From assembly GCA_021464415.1 (NCBI GenBank), contig CM038470.1, positions 30,685,774 through 30,749,773 of the forward strand: a stretch of DNA of 64,000 nucleotides. The letters are read 5' to 3'. The position numbers and the translations under genes were made by a program. Below the pieces are notes generated by a model. The model saw only the letters and a list, made by a program, of their open reading frames with translations. It had not been told where the DNA came from and ran no database searches. Source of the DNA: Lonicera japonica. Taxonomy: Eukaryota; Streptophyta; Magnoliopsida; Dipsacales; Caprifoliaceae. Positions 1 through 12,408 of the stretch are shown here, piece after piece; within the stretch, counting starts at the first letter, position 1; each line of letters opens with the position of its first letter.

Positions 1-575
1 AATGCAATATAAGCAATTCTTGAGGTTATTAAGAAAAAATATATATATATCCATCCCACAAAATGTTTCTATATATTTGGTTGGTATAAAAAAATATGAA
101 AATTATCTATAGTATTTTCTGGTGTACAAATTTTTATTTTTATTTTGTCTTTATACTTTCTAATACCACATGGTATTTAGTCCAACTTTTGCGCGCGCAC
201 CTTTACTAATCCCTGTTCATGAAACATGACCAGCCGCTGCCCACCAAATATTTTGCAGCTACCAGAATTTAAACTGGGAAGCTGATAGTCAAACTTAGAG
301 CTGATCTCAGTGCGCTACCACTAGGCCACTTGCTCCGCGAGGCCAACCACACACATTACAACAGTTAATCAAACACAGTTTTCATATGCAATGGAAGGTA
401 TCAAAAATCATAGTGAACAAGAAACGGATCCATTCTCCGCACAAAGGTTAAATGGAAGTAGATTGCACGGCCAGCACCTAGATCGCCGATTGTTGTCCAT
501 AATAATCTTAATTAACCGTGATTTATACTACCAAAAGTAACCGCTGAGATAAATAATACTACCGATACTCTGTAA
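1..575. repeat. Direct repeat, copy 1 (partner 6846-7408)
   Basis: The first 575 bases recur at 6846-7408 in the same orientation, roughly 90% alike by eye. Copy 1 may begin before the window. Both copies hold the same minus-strand SINE, so they are duplicates of one segment and not separate SINE insertions. The ends lack TG...CA, so I do not read them as LTRs. Confidence 0.8.
188..352 (-). mobile_element. tRNA-derived SINE (Au-like), copy 1
   Basis: On the minus strand there is a perfect Pol III A box (TGGCCTAGTGG, 318-328). A degenerate B box lies about 45 bp further on (263-275). The 3' part holds the AACAGGGATTAGT-like block followed by a GGTGCGCGC run, as in Au-type plant SINEs. The length of about 165 bp suits the family. 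Family assignment is from memory of the conserved 3' block. Confidence 0.65.
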
Positions 576-1279
576 GTAATTTTGATTATTGTATTGTATT
601 GATTGAGTATAGTATGGTGCCGGTAATAATTTTGATTATTTGTGGTAAATTGTAACAAATTGTAAAATATTGAATTTTTTATTTTCTAAAATATAGGATA
701 GATGTTTTGATATTGTACTGAACATATTTTTTAGTATACCAAATTTTTTGAAATTGTTATGGTAATAGATGACTCAAATATGTCAATTCAACTTGGGTTC
801 AAATCCAAATTTAAATGGAGCGAGCCGTGGCTCATGGCCAGACCCAAATAAATAAAGAACACGGCGCAAGTTAACTAGGCCTAAAGTCACTTGTCTATCA
901 ACAAAGGCTCAAAGATGTGAGCTTGTCAGATTCAATGCATTTAGAGAATAACTAAAGAATTCTTACACTCAACTTAACTAAGCAACTACAGGAAAAATTA
1001 AGATAAAAAGATTGTTCTCCTAAATATTCTACTAGCTGCTAGACTTATTCTAGTAGCACTTGTATAGTATACTATATAAAGGCTCTTATATTGTCAACTC
1101 TAGATCATTAAAAAATTATCTCAGGAACGCTACTAAAGTAATCATCTCCATTTTCGTAAGGCACCCCTAAAAGAGATAATAAAAGTGACTGTGTAGGACG
1201 CATATTTTTAGGCCGAACCATCTATATTCTAACATGCAGAGGGCAATTTCGTTGATTTGTTTAAGTCAATTGGGCCTCA
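576..1279. other. Gene-free stretch
   Basis: AT-rich DNA with stops in all frames. I see no gene or clear repeat here. The first recognisable LINE codons appear near 1280. Confidence 0.5.
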
Positions 1280-2995
1280 CCAAGTCACCAACCTTATATT
1301 GAAGAGATCATTAGATGGGTGAAACGTCGTGTTACTAGCCAGATGAACGAGTCCCTTGTCTGCAACTATCCATGAGCCTATGATGCTAATGAGGTATGGT
1401 TTGTCTTTAAAAATATGTCTCCTTATAAAGCGACAGGGCCGACGGTATGCCAGTGTCGTATCTCCAACAGTTGTGGAATATTGTCGGGACTGATGTAAAA
1501 AATCCATTGTTCTAAATTTCCTAAATAATGGAGAAATTCCTAATGGCTTCAACCACACTAACATTGCCCTTATCCCAAAGGATAAAATCCCGAGGGGTAT
1601 GTCTCAATTTGGTGTAGTTAATTGTAGCTAAGGTTGTGGCAAACATATTAAAATGTGTTCTCCCTCATATTATCTCCTAATTCCAAAGCGCTTTTGTTCC
1701 GAGCAGACTTATCATAGACAATGTGATTACTAGCTTCGAAATCTTTTTAACAAGAAGAATGAGTGGCAAAAAAGACTAGTTTTCGCTTAAGGCGTATGAT
1801 ATATTATAATGGCCTTTTTTTACAGAATATATGATGTTAGCTATGGGTTTTGATGATAAATTTGTGGAGATAATCATGAGATGTTTTTCAACAGCATATT
1901 TTTCAATTCTCTACTACAGGTTGCTCAAGAGAATGGAAATATTGAAGGCGTGAAGGCGAGCCATGGTGGCTCGAGTGTGTCTCATTTATTTTTTACAGAT
2001 GATAGCATCATTTTTAGTGACACGGCTGTCTTGGCAAAGGACATAAAGCGTATTTTGAATCTTTACAAAGCAGCTTCATAGTAGAATATTAATTTGGAAA
2101 AGAGTGGGCGAGTGGCATCGTATTCAGCAAAAACACTTCACTTGAGGCAAAAAAGAGGGTCATTAGTGAGCTACAAGTTTTAGAAGTACAAAAGACATGA
2201 CAAGCATCTACGAATCTCGACTGTTAAATTAAAAACGTATCTGAAAAAATATTAAATGTTGGAAAGAAAAATTACATTCCTAAGCCGGAAAAGAAGCTCT
2301 CATTAAAGCTATAGCGCAAGCGTGCCCCACTTATGCAATGAGTTGTTTCAAGCTCGTTGATTACATATGTTATGAACTCGCTTCTCTTATGTCATGAGCA
2401 ATAACAAAAGGGGAAAGCGGATTCACCAGGTGAGTAAGCGCGATCTTTATCGGTCAAAGGAAGAGGTTTCGAGACCTTAAAAGCTTTAATTTAGCTCTGG
2501 TGGCAAAACAAAACAGGGATGGAGAATTTTGAAGAATACGGGTTCCTTAGTGGCTAGAATCCTTAAAGCAGAGTGGCAACTCATCTTTTTGGGAGGCCTA
2601 TAGAAGCTCAAATGCATTGCCAATATGGACGAGTATTTGGGACGCGAGATGTATATTAGAAAATGGCACTAGATGGGTAAAAAGGTTAAAAAATTTGGGG
2701 CGATCGTCGGTTGCTAGTGCCAATAACGTTTAAACCTTTCTATCCTAGACGGGCAGACTGGAATCGAGATGCAAAAGTGAGTGATTTGATGATAGGACAT
2801 GGTGCATGGAATGAAGATTTTGTCAAATCTATGTTTTTTCAAGACACGGCAGAGAGAATTTTATAGATTCCATTGTCAGTCTCATGTGCGGAGGATACGA
2901 TCATTTGGTATTATGACAATTAAGCATCGACGTTACACAATAAAGAGTGGCTATTATGTTGCCAGAGCTATGAACCACAAGCAACAACAGTAAAC
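1280..2995 (+). pseudogene. Decayed LINE (L1-type) reverse transcriptase
   Basis: Shifting between frames, the plus strand reads through the usual order of plant LINE reverse transcriptase motifs. First comes a KATGP-like block (normally KAPGPDG, about 1420). It is followed by LWNIVGTDV (about 1470-1500), an LNNGEIPNGFNHTNIALIPK stretch (1521-1580) and QSAFVPSRLIIDN-like residues (about 1680-1720). The catalytic block is FTDDSIIF (about 1992-2015), where most LINEs have FADD. Downstream are the SSFWEAYRSS..PIW block (about 2580-2630) and the WNED..IP....D.IIWYY region (about 2807-2925), which normally lead towards RNase H. Several frameshifts and stops make it inactive. No poly(A) tail or target-site duplication was found. 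Confidence 0.8.
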
Positions 2996-3181
2996 ATCCT
3001 CCCAAAAACGTATTTCCAATAGTTCTTGTCTATCTCACATTTATACATGTAAGTACCCATATGCAATAAAGGGAGAAAGTACTGAAAGTTATGGGCCCCC
3101 TTTTTCTTAGTGCCATATCATATACATGTTTTTTTTAGGTCTTTACCTACCACATAATTATCCCACATTACATTAGGATAA

Positions 3182-3345
3182 GACTAATCATTTACTTTTT
3201 ATAATCAGCTACTGCATACCATAGCAGCGATAATCCCACCGGCACGCGCTCAATCCCAAGAGATTATTCTATCATTGGAATTGAACCTGCGACGTACGCC
3301 TAACCACGCATCTAAATCCGTCCTCGCTAGGCCAACCCATTAGGG
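3182..3345 (-). mobile_element. tRNA-derived SINE
   Basis: The minus strand has an exact Pol III B box (GGTTCAATTCC, 3277-3287). About 37 bp upstream of it is a near-consensus A box (TGGCCTAGCGA, 3324-3334). This spacing is typical of tRNA-derived SINEs. The rest of the body differs from the copies at 188-352 and 7015-7175, so it is probably another family. Confidence 0.55.
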
Positions 3346-3900
3346 TTCATATACATGTTGATTGTGATTATTTTGCAGAGTCATGTTCACAATAGGTTAG
3401 ACAATCCATTAGAAAGTGTTTTCTTTAACTTCCACGTCACATTAAAAAATTATCTCTTTATTCTCTTTCTCCATCTAGAAATCGAGATATAAATTTTTAC
3501 TATGAGATAGTCTTTCTATTTTATGTGTCAAGTTATTTTAAATATGGTGTATAAACCTTTCAAAAAAAAACATGGTGAGAAATTATGGCTGAATTTAATC
3601 GACAAAAAATTAGGGCTAATTTGGGAGAAGAGAGTGAGATCAGATGAGAGAGTTAAAGAGAAGACGGAAGAGAGTGAAAATGAGTGTATCCGGTTAAATT
3701 CTTTAAAGATAGTAAATGAGAGAGTAAATGGGCCTATTTATAAACATCATTTATCTGAAATAGTGGGTTTCCCCTCATTGGGCCTATTTATCTTGGATAT
3801 AACACTAAGCCCACTAACTCACTAAGGTACTAAATGGAAAATACTCGGTACTTAAAATTACGGTGGGTCGGTCGGTTGAAACCGAATTTCTTAAAATATG
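3346..3900. other. Gene-free stretch
   Basis: A 100-codon open frame at 3523-3825 is the longest here. It has lysine/glutamate-rich low-complexity sequence and no recognisable domain, so I do not call it a gene. Confidence 0.45.
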
Positions 3901-4187
3901 CTATCTCCGTCTTAATTTAATTGTTCACTATTTTATTTTTGAATATTTTAAAATAATTATCTACTTTTTATATTTAGAAAGTCATTTAATTAGAGTATTT
4001 TTTATTATTTTCAATATTACCCTTTAAGTTTTCACCGCTTTTTTTATTGTGGGTCCCGTCACCTTTTTTTTATTAAAAGAAAAGTAAAGAGCATTTTTGA
4101 AAATAAGTATTTTCTCTTAAAGTAATTATTATGTCTCCTTATTTTTTAGTTTTTGAAATTGTGACAATTAAATTGCGACAGAGGGAG
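3901..4187. mobile_element. Stowaway-like MITE
   Basis: The left end CTATCTCCGTC and the inverted right end CTCCCTCTGTC continue into a shared AATTTAATTGT block. This is the typical Stowaway (Tc1/mariner) terminal repeat. TA follows the right end; the left flank is TG, which fits a decayed TA target duplication. There is no coding capacity. Confidence 0.65.
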
Positions 4188-4283
4188 TATATTGTTATCG
4201 ACCAAGTCGGCTTCTGAGTATTCGGTTACCATTTGTTTCAATTCGGTCAATATTTGGTTTGTGGTGTAAAAAATCCACCTTTA

Positions 4284-4908
4284 AGGCTCGTTTGGTACGA
4301 GTTTTGGGAATAGAATGGGCATGAAATTGGCATACTTGATTCCTTAAAAAAAAAATCTAGGATGCCATGCCGATGTTTGGTACAACCGGGAATAAGAATG
4401 GAATAAAGTATCAATTATAAAAATACCCTTATTTTTATAAGATGAAAATACATCTCTTAGTAATTTTTCAAAAGAGACAATTACTATAATAAATTACAAA
4501 AATTACACATGCCTACCTAATAACTATCCTACAAATATTACAATTTTTGTAATTAAAAAAAATACAACGGGAAAAAAGAAAAGAAAAAAGTTCCAAATAT
4601 TTTTTTTTCATTTTTGTGCAGCAGCGTAACTAAAAAAAAAGTTACAAACAATATTTTCATACACGGATGGAAAAAGAATTATTTATTCATAAGAAAGAAA
4701 GTTATTTTAGTTCTAACATGAAAAATTAAAAAAGATGCCCATTGGTAATAGTTTATTTCTTATGATTTAAATAGGAGAATTTGGAGGGAAAGGTTTATTT
4801 CTGAAATCATTTATTCCGAACTTAAAATTTGAACCAAACGCGAGAGTCATTTTAGAATGGAATTTAGCATTCCTAAAATGGTTTAAATCTTGAATCAAAC
4901 GAGCTATT
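4284..4908. mobile_element. TIR element with GGCTCGTTTGGT ends
   Basis: The left end AAGGCTCGTTTGGTACGAG and the inverted right end AATAGCTCGTTTGATTCAAG form imperfect terminal inverted repeats about 625 bp apart. The interior is AT-rich and non-coding. A related terminus occurs at 8813-9415. Superfamily not determined; target duplication unclear. Confidence 0.5.
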
Positions 4909-6845
4909 AAGTGTATATCTAGTTGACAACCCATCGTAGAGTATTTATAATTTTTATTTCAATTATCTACCATTCTATTTTACATATATACAAGTGGCTA
5001 TTTTTAATATATGTGCACACAAGGTATGAAGGGATACACTTAGAAAAAAAAAAGGGAGGGGGAACTAGAGGTGACAACGAGGCAAGTTTATCACTTCCAT
5101 CCTTGCCCCTGCTTTCGAAAACCATCTTTATCCCTGCCTACATCCCAGTTTAAATTATCGAGTGTTCTCATCTCCATCTGGTAATTGAGTCCCACAAAGA
5201 TTCCTAGACAATTTAAAAAAAAGACATTAAAAAAACAATAAAGAAAAGGAGGGAAGAGAGAAATAATATAATATTATATACATATATACACACATATATA
5301 GATGAAATTATATAAATACATAATAAAAAGTGGACTAATTTTATATAAATATATATATTTTATATACGCACGTATATATTTATAAGCATAAAGTAAAAAA
5401 ATTACAAAACTAAATATACCAGGGTGGATACGGGATGAAGAACCTGATACTTGAATCCAACTAATTTTAAAAAAATTTCAACTTGAACCCTCCACTGCCT
5501 CTGATTAATTGTCCCTATACCCACTCTCATCGGATCAAGAAATTGTGGATACCCAAACCCGTTGATATTTTTGTCATTCCTAGAGGGAAGGAAACTTCCA
5601 AATTTTGCCATACTCCGAATGGACATGTGTGACTATTAATTTAGCACATATTTAATTTTCTTTAAAAGAAAGTTTTGATTCTTGTTGAAACATTTTTTAT
5701 GGGAAAAAAATTTCAAAAATAAAACTTAGATTTCAAAAATGCGACTCAACTTTAATACGTTAATATCAATCATAAAGTAGTAAAATTCTTCGTACTTAAA
5801 AGTAAAGGGTTCGAATTCTCATTTTAGTTGTATTTTCTTTTTTTAAAATATGAATAGTATATTAATAATTACATATAAACATCAAATCCTCATCGCATGC
5901 TAAATATAATAGATAGGTAGATTATATCTCTCACACCAAATTAATACTCTTAATTTCTTTTTTCTTAAAATCACAAATTTATAATCCCCATTTTTTGTGA
6001 CCTCATAATTTGTAACTAAATTTTTCGTAAAAATAAATATATTCTTGATCATAACATATTGCAAACATGGATCAGTTATAGCTTTTTTCTACATCTTAAT
6101 TCGAATTTTTCTTTTTTCTCTTTAGTTTTGCTAAAGCATGTGAAGCACCAAAGCTATTCATTACAAAAATTGACTGCAAAAAAAATAAACTAAACCAAAA
6201 ATTGACTGCAAAATAATAAAAACATCACACGTGTGCTCAAATTCAGGTTTCCCTCGTGGAGAAAATATTCAATACAACGGTTATAACATCACATGTTATC
6301 ACATATTCAATCAAATTGCAAAAAATTAATTACTTATGATTGAGGAGAGATAAATGCACACTTTACTACAATCTAATTAAATTATTTTACCATGTAGCAT
6401 TATAACCGTTGTTTTAAACATTTTCTCACTTTTGTGCCTCTCCACCTTGAACCATGCAGATGCATCCATCATATAAAAGAATGATGCCTTAAATGGAAGA
6501 TAAGTCCACAAATTGACAAAAGTGCTTTGCTCGTGTGACGATGCACTAGATTTATAAGGTGCAGAAGAACAAACATTTCCTCTATCTCAAATTAACAATT
6601 CAATATTTCTTTTTTATTAGGAATCTACTCTCCAATTTGAAGAGCATTATTAACTTACAATAAAAAATAAATTTTGTTGTAAACCATTAATTATGATGAT
6701 ATCATTCATCCTTTAAAAAATGTAAAAGTCAATTAAGTACTTTTAATCAGAGATGAAATAGTTTATCATACTCAACATAACAATTGTGGGCGGAATAAGC
6801 AAGAGGAGCCTTACAACATAGTTTCCAATGGTTTAATAAAAACTC
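4909..6845. other. Gene-free AT-rich stretch
   Basis: No gene recognised. It contains TA-rich microsatellite-like sequence (about 5260-5390), and the remainder shows stops in every frame. Short open frames at 4923-5153 and 5402-5626 have no domain features. Confidence 0.5.
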
Positions 6846-7408
6846 AATGCAATATAAGCAATTCTTGAAGTTATTAAGAAAAAAATATATATATATATCC
6901 ATCCCACAAAATGTTTCTATATATTTGGTTGGTAGAAAAAATTGTGAAAATTATCTATAGTATTTTATGGTGTACAAATTTTTTTTTCTAGTACTATAGG
7001 ATATTTAGTTCAACTTTTGCGCACCTTAACTAATCCCTGTTCGTAAAACAGAGGCCAGCCGCTGACTACCAGATTTTTTGTGGTTATCAAAATTTGATCT
7101 TGGAACTTCTAGTCAAACTCAGAGCTGATCTCAGTGCACTACCACTAAGCCACTTGCTCCGCGAGGCCAACCAAATACATTACAACACTAAATCAAACAC
7201 AGTTTTCATATGCAACGGAAGGAATCGAAACAAGAAACAGATCCATTCTCCGCACAAAGTTTAAATGGAAGTAGATTGTACGGCCAGCACCTAGATCGCC
7301 GATTATTGTCAATAGTATATCAAGTTTTGTTATAACTTCGACTATCCTAATTAACCGTGACTTATACAACCAAAAGTAACCACAGCGAGCACTACCAATA
7401 CTCTGTAA
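6846..7408. repeat. Direct repeat, copy 2 (partner 1-575)
   Basis: Second copy of the segment that opens the window, with about 30 bp extra near 7310-7340. The left junction is visible here: similarity begins abruptly at 6846. Confidence 0.8.
7015..7175 (-). mobile_element. tRNA-derived SINE (Au-like), copy 2
   Basis: This SINE was inherited with the direct repeat. The minus-strand A box TGGCTTAGTGG (7142-7152) still fits the Pol III consensus. The AACAGGGATTAGT-like 3' block is at 7027-7042. Confidence 0.6.
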
Positions 7409-8728
7409 AGCAACACCATGTCACCATAGACGCTCTAAGAACAAATGCTCTGTAGATCTTTTTTTGCATTTATCCTTAACAAAAGAAGGTAGATTAGAAG
7501 GAAAAAAACATGAATGCATGAGGTATAAGCATGCACATGTAAATTCTAAACTGTAGAATAGTAATTTGCTTGTGCAAATTTAAGCAAGCATTGTTATGAT
7601 GCAGTTAGAAGCAATGATATGACTAGTACCAATCATAATTGTATCCATACATGGAACTAATCATAATATAATAGGATAAAAATTTATTGTATTCATACGC
7701 AGTACTAATCATAATTGACTATCAAAGTGGATTATATATCTGAATAGGCCGCTTATCAAAGAAGGAAGGAATAAAACAATCCTACTTAGGAAGTGGTATT
7801 TATCATGTATTGGTGGGTTAAATAAGTAAAACTTGTATAAAATAGGAAATTTTTATTTTTATTTTTTCATACAAGCAATGATAGATCTGGGTGGATTCTT
7901 GGAGGGGGTAGGGAAGGGGATCGGTGTGCTTGATTATAAATCACTACCTTTACCACTACGGCCAAATTTAAGTTACTTCCTTTTCTATAGGGAGAGTTGA
8001 ACCCACAAAATGGGAAGGGCCTATTAGGGTGCATTGTTAAAAAAAAAAATTGGAAAATAATTGAAAATACTTCTAGTTTTTATGATAAGTGGGAAAATTA
8101 GATGAGCAATTTAGTAAGATGTTCTCTACCTTTTTCTTATTTCTCATGGAAATTTTTTCTTATTCACCGCCCAAAGAATTTATTCCAGGTAACCAAAAAA
8201 GGAATACAACATTTCACCAAATCACTCATTTCTTTTCCCAAAATTCTTAGAGATTATTGACGCTTTAAATCCTTTTCCAACTTTTGCATCAAACACACCC
8301 TTAATGAACAAAAGGGAACATAAATACCGTATTTAAGGTGATTCCTCAAACACGACAAAAGGCTTTAAGAAACGACCTAATAAAAACCAAGAGCAATGAT
8401 TTAACAAATTATGTCAACTAGTAAGAAAAAAGGATATGACCAAACAATTTGTCTTATGGGGTACACTTACATCCAAAAGAAGCATATTTTGAATCATGCA
8501 CAATCATATATAACATTAAATTCGGCAGCTAAACCCATCCAGCACAGATTCTTTGAAACGGTCAATAAATTGAAATAACGCCCAAATCAAATTCTAATTC
8601 CCTTCTGGTTTGCGCCTATCATGTATTCAATCTTCTAAATTCTTATGAATGCTTGAAGTAGTCTTGAATCATCCTAAAACTAACTATCTAGTACTAAATA
8701 TGATGTCTCGAGCAAAATTATGCACCAT
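7409..8728. other. Gene-free stretch
   Basis: No coding region, RNA gene or bounded repeat recognised. AT-rich with short homopolymer runs. Confidence 0.5.
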
Positions 8729-8812
8729 ATTCACAAGTATTAGTGAATAACATAATACTCCCTCAGTCTCAGATTAAGCATCCACTTTCACTTTCACATT
8801 TCCTCTTTAAGG
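8729..8812. repeat. Perfect 84-bp direct repeat, left copy
   Basis: Identical base for base with 9466-9549. Each copy contains one Stowaway-like terminus (CTCCCTCAGTCTCAGATTAAG type), and together they bracket a TIR element. Confidence 0.9.
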
Positions 8813-9415
8813 GCTCGTTTGGTTGGAGTTTTTGAGGATTCCTGGAATCCTAAATTCCATTCCATGAGGATTATTTTGTTTGGTTGGAGTTTTAGCTAGG
8901 AATTTAGGATTCCTAGGAATCCTAAATTCCCCCATTTTGCCAAAATCTATTCCCTTATAAATTGGGAGGAATCTTGGATTCCCAATTTGAGGAATCCTTT
9001 TTTTTTTTTTGTCCAAAAACTGTTTTTTTTTTCCAGAAAATGAAAAAAAAAGATTTTTTTCAAGAAAATAAAAAAAAAATCCAGAAAATTTTCAAAAATA
9101 TTTTTTTCCCAGAAAGTGAAATTTTTTTTTTCCAGAAAATGAAAAAAAAAAAAATCCCAAAAAATGGAAAAAAAAAATTCCCAGAAAATTAAAAATATTA
9201 TTTTTTCCCAGAAAATGAAAAAAAAAAAATTCCCAGAAAATTAAAAAATTTATTTTTTCCCCAGAAAATAATAAAAAAAAATTCCCAAAAAATGAAAAAA
9301 ATTATTTTTCCCCAAAAAATGAATTTTTTTTTCCCAGTAAATGAAAAAAAAACCCAGAAAATTACAAAAAATAATTTGCCGAGTTCATTCCTATAACTCC
9401 AACCAAACGAGCATT
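8813..9415. mobile_element. TIR element with GGCTCGTTTGGTTGGAG ends
   Basis: The left end GGCTCGTTTGGTTGGAGTTT and the inverted right end GCTCGTTTGGTTGGAGTTAT match over about 17 bp. The interior (about 9000-9370) is a homopurine/homopyrimidine array. No transposase. Same terminus type as 4284-4908. Confidence 0.65.
9000..9370. repeat. Degenerate purine-rich minisatellite
   Basis: Iterations of a CCCAGAAAATGAAAAAAA-like unit alternate with T-runs, giving long poly-A and poly-T tracts. It opens artefactual lysine/phenylalanine-rich frames on both strands, which should not be called genes. Confidence 0.75.
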
Positions 9416-9465
9416 AATGGAATCCAATAAAGGATGCCAGGAATAAAGGTTTCCTGGCATCTAGA

Positions 9466-9549
9466 ATTCACAAGTATTAGTGAATAACATAATACTCCCT
9501 CAGTCTCAGATTAAGCATCCACTTTCACTTTCACATTTCCTCTTTAAGG
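9466..9549. repeat. Perfect 84-bp direct repeat, right copy
   Basis: Identical to 8729-8812. Confidence 0.9.
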
Positions 9550-10301
9550 ATACACTAGTTTCGACCTAATCAATGGTTGAGAACAAAACTCATTTATCCT
9601 GAGATTCGGTACATATAGAAAACTGAACTCTAAAGGTGCGTTTGATAAAAATGTTGGAAAATGATCAAAAAAACAACTATCTTCATGAGAAGTTGAAAAC
9701 GGAGATGACTAATTTGGTGAGATGTTCAATTTTTTTTTGGGTTTCCCATGGAATCTAATTCTTTAGGCAATAGGTAAGAAACAACTTGCAAGGAATATGG
9801 AGTAAAAGTGAACATCTACAAGTCACTTGTCTCTTTTTCCAACTCCTCTTAAAAATTTAATCGTTTTCCAATCACTTTCCTTTTTTTTTAATCAAGGCCT
9901 AAATTTAGGACTTCTTAAAAAGGAGCAGTGGACTCTTAATTCAAGCCTGAAGGGATATAACTTACTTTATAATTCAATATCTTGATACACATGTATACTA
10001 CTTTTCCCTAATTTTATGGTCTCATGTCTTTCCTACTGAAGATGAAACAGAGGCAATGACATTTAGTTATGTCAAATGAAGATCATATGGGAATGGTAAG
10101 ACAAAAGGCTAGACGGCAAAAGCAGCAATGTACCACCTTGTGAGCAAATGTTACAGTATAGCAATGCTCAATTTGCTTGTACAAAAGCCAGGATTGCTTT
10201 GGGATCAGAGGGGTGTAGTGTCGTTGGGAGCAATAAGTTGGGCTCAAGATGTATGAAATCTCCGTGTTTGATTAATCAAAGATTAATGCCATTCCCCTTA
10301 A
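9550..10301. other. Gene-free stretch
   Basis: No gene or bounded repeat recognised. Confidence 0.5.
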
Positions 10302-10397
10302 AAGATTTTTGGCATTAAGTGCGACACAACTACCCATAAATAAGATTTTTGGCATTTAGTGCGACACAACTACCCATAAATAAGATTTTTGGCATTA
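10302..10397. repeat. 40-bp tandem repeat, about 2.4 copies
   Basis: A unit beginning AAGATTTTTGGCATT and ending in CCCATAAAT restarts at 10302, 10342 and 10382 with almost no differences. Confidence 0.85.
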
Positions 10398-11602
10398 AAT
10401 GGAAACAGACCGCTCAACTGAATCTGATGTATGCCAAATTTGGCTAGGTAGGATGGCTCTGCCTAGGCTTCCACTACAAAAAACACGCCCTCAAGTGTTT
10501 GTGCTTTCCTAACTGAACACCTTAATTTTTCAAAAACCTAATTAGCTTATGTGTTAATATTGGAATAAACATTTATTTCTAACAAATGGTGCTCAATACT
10601 CTTTTATCCTAATACATCTTTTTCCAGTAACCCATATCTCATAGGCACAAACTAAAAGAAAAACTCATCAACACGACATAGTCTAATAAGATAGGATGAA
10701 AACACAGGAAATGACAACAGGGAAATATATTTCCTACAAATGCTTTTTTACAAGTAAAATCTAAAACTATATCACTCAAATGTGAAATTTGTAATACGCA
10801 TTAACATGACATACCATAATAAGATAGGCATAGGATCCAAAGCAACTTTTAAGTCTGCCACTTGCTTAGCATCAGCGTAAAAAGGACAAAACCATCCATA
10901 CCATGCAAACAAAATACGTAACGAATATGTTTACGTATGAGCTACACAAATAAGTACTACGATATGCTGTACCATATAAACGTTATGCGAATCTAAACGA
11001 TTTCGAGCGCCTTTGCCCCCTTCCTTTAAATTTAACTTCCTTTTCTCTTTAATTCCATTGCAATATAAGATTTCTCTCTTTATTTTGTTTCTTCTCCATC
11101 TAATATTCAAGTCTCTCGATGTATTTAATATGAAGAATTTATCCCTAAAATTATGGATACCTCGAAGAAGTTCCTAGGTTCATAAAGTGTCGATTCATGT
11201 TTGACATGGCCAAGTCAAGTAGACTATGAGTCTATGTGCATTGATAGGGGGCAACCAATGATCAGCCACTCAAAAGAGCATAATTATTACCGCCATCCTT
11301 GTGCTGTTCAAAACAAAAGACATGTATTGTGCTAATGTTGCCTAATTTGTGAACCCCATTACGTATTGCAAATTGGATGCGCCTACCCCAGATGAGGTAC
11401 ATTTGCAAATTTGCAACCTGACACACCAATCCTAGCAACCCTATATTTTTACTTGAACAGGCATACGAGAAGACACATAATGTATATATATACCAACATA
11501 TATGAGATTATCAAGGTTTACACGGTTACATATACATATATATGTATAGCAGAGGTGATAACTACTGCACATGCAACCCAAAATACTAAGCCTACCCCCA
11601 CC
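10398..11602. other. Gene-free stretch
   Basis: No coding region supported. Short open frames at 11411-11703 on both strands lie over a TATATG-rich stretch and the edge of a MITE and have no domain features. Confidence 0.5.
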
Positions 11603-12019
11603 CAGTGGCGAAGCCAGAAAATTGAGCAACAGGGGGCGAAATTTAATCGAAAATCAACACACACTATATCATATTTAAAGCCATAAAATTTGAATGCAAA
11701 CATAACACTATTAATAATAAAAGTTCATACAACTTAAATAACAAATGCAAACAATTATGATAAATTACAATAACATTCTATGATTTTTCATATTTTGAAA
11801 GTATTGGTGAATGGTGGTAGTAAAAAAATGGTGTAGATATTTAATTAATTAGGTTTAATATTAACAAATTGTTCTTTAAGATTTTGTATCTTACAGTTAG
11901 GTCCCCTCAAGTTTATTTTTATGCACATAAGTCCCTAAAAAGTTTTTTTTTTTACAAAAAAACCCCAACCCAAGGAGGGGCAGCTGCCCCCCCCCTGCCC
12001 CTACATAGCTTCGCCCCTG
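11603..12019. mobile_element. Non-autonomous hAT element (417 bp) with 8-bp TSD
   Basis: It begins CAGTGGCGAAGC and ends with the inverted GCTTCGCCCCTG. An exact 8-bp duplication CCCCCACC flanks it (11595-11602 and 12020-12027). The CAGTG/CAGGG start and 8-bp duplication are hAT hallmarks. No transposase. Confidence 0.85.
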
Positions 12020-12027
12020 CCCCCACC

Positions 12028-12408
12028 TGGCCGCATACCGGCTAGGTACCATACCCCATACCCTTATCACATATCAAAATATCCCACAAATTAGGTAAAA
12101 CTGATTGTGCCTTCTGAAAAGACAATAACTAACAAATCAATTTGTGGTTTAAACTTCTTTAAAAGTTTCCCTACCACGACAAACGGGGTGTAATAATTTT
12201 TTATTGCACTTATCTTCCTCCATCTCTCATACTCAGTATCTTTAACATGTATTTATGCTTGAATTCATATCTCATTATATTCACCCATTTAAGAAGACAG
12301 CGCAAATAGGAGATGCTGGACGCCTAAAGTAAATCTTACTAATCACAAATTAACAAGGCAACCAAGTTTGTATAATCCCTAGCTGAAAGTTGTCTTACAT
12401 TGAGAAAA
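12028..12408. other. 3' flank of the J-domain gene
   Basis: No gene. It probably includes the 3' UTR of the minus-strand gene that ends at 12409. No polyadenylation signal could be assigned with confidence. Confidence 0.4.

Noticed and set aside
3523..3825. 100-codon open frame
   Set aside because: Low-complexity charged sequence, no domain, no neighbouring exon.
8807..9192. Lysine/phenylalanine-rich open frames on both strands
   Set aside because: Products of homopurine minisatellite sequence within a TIR element.
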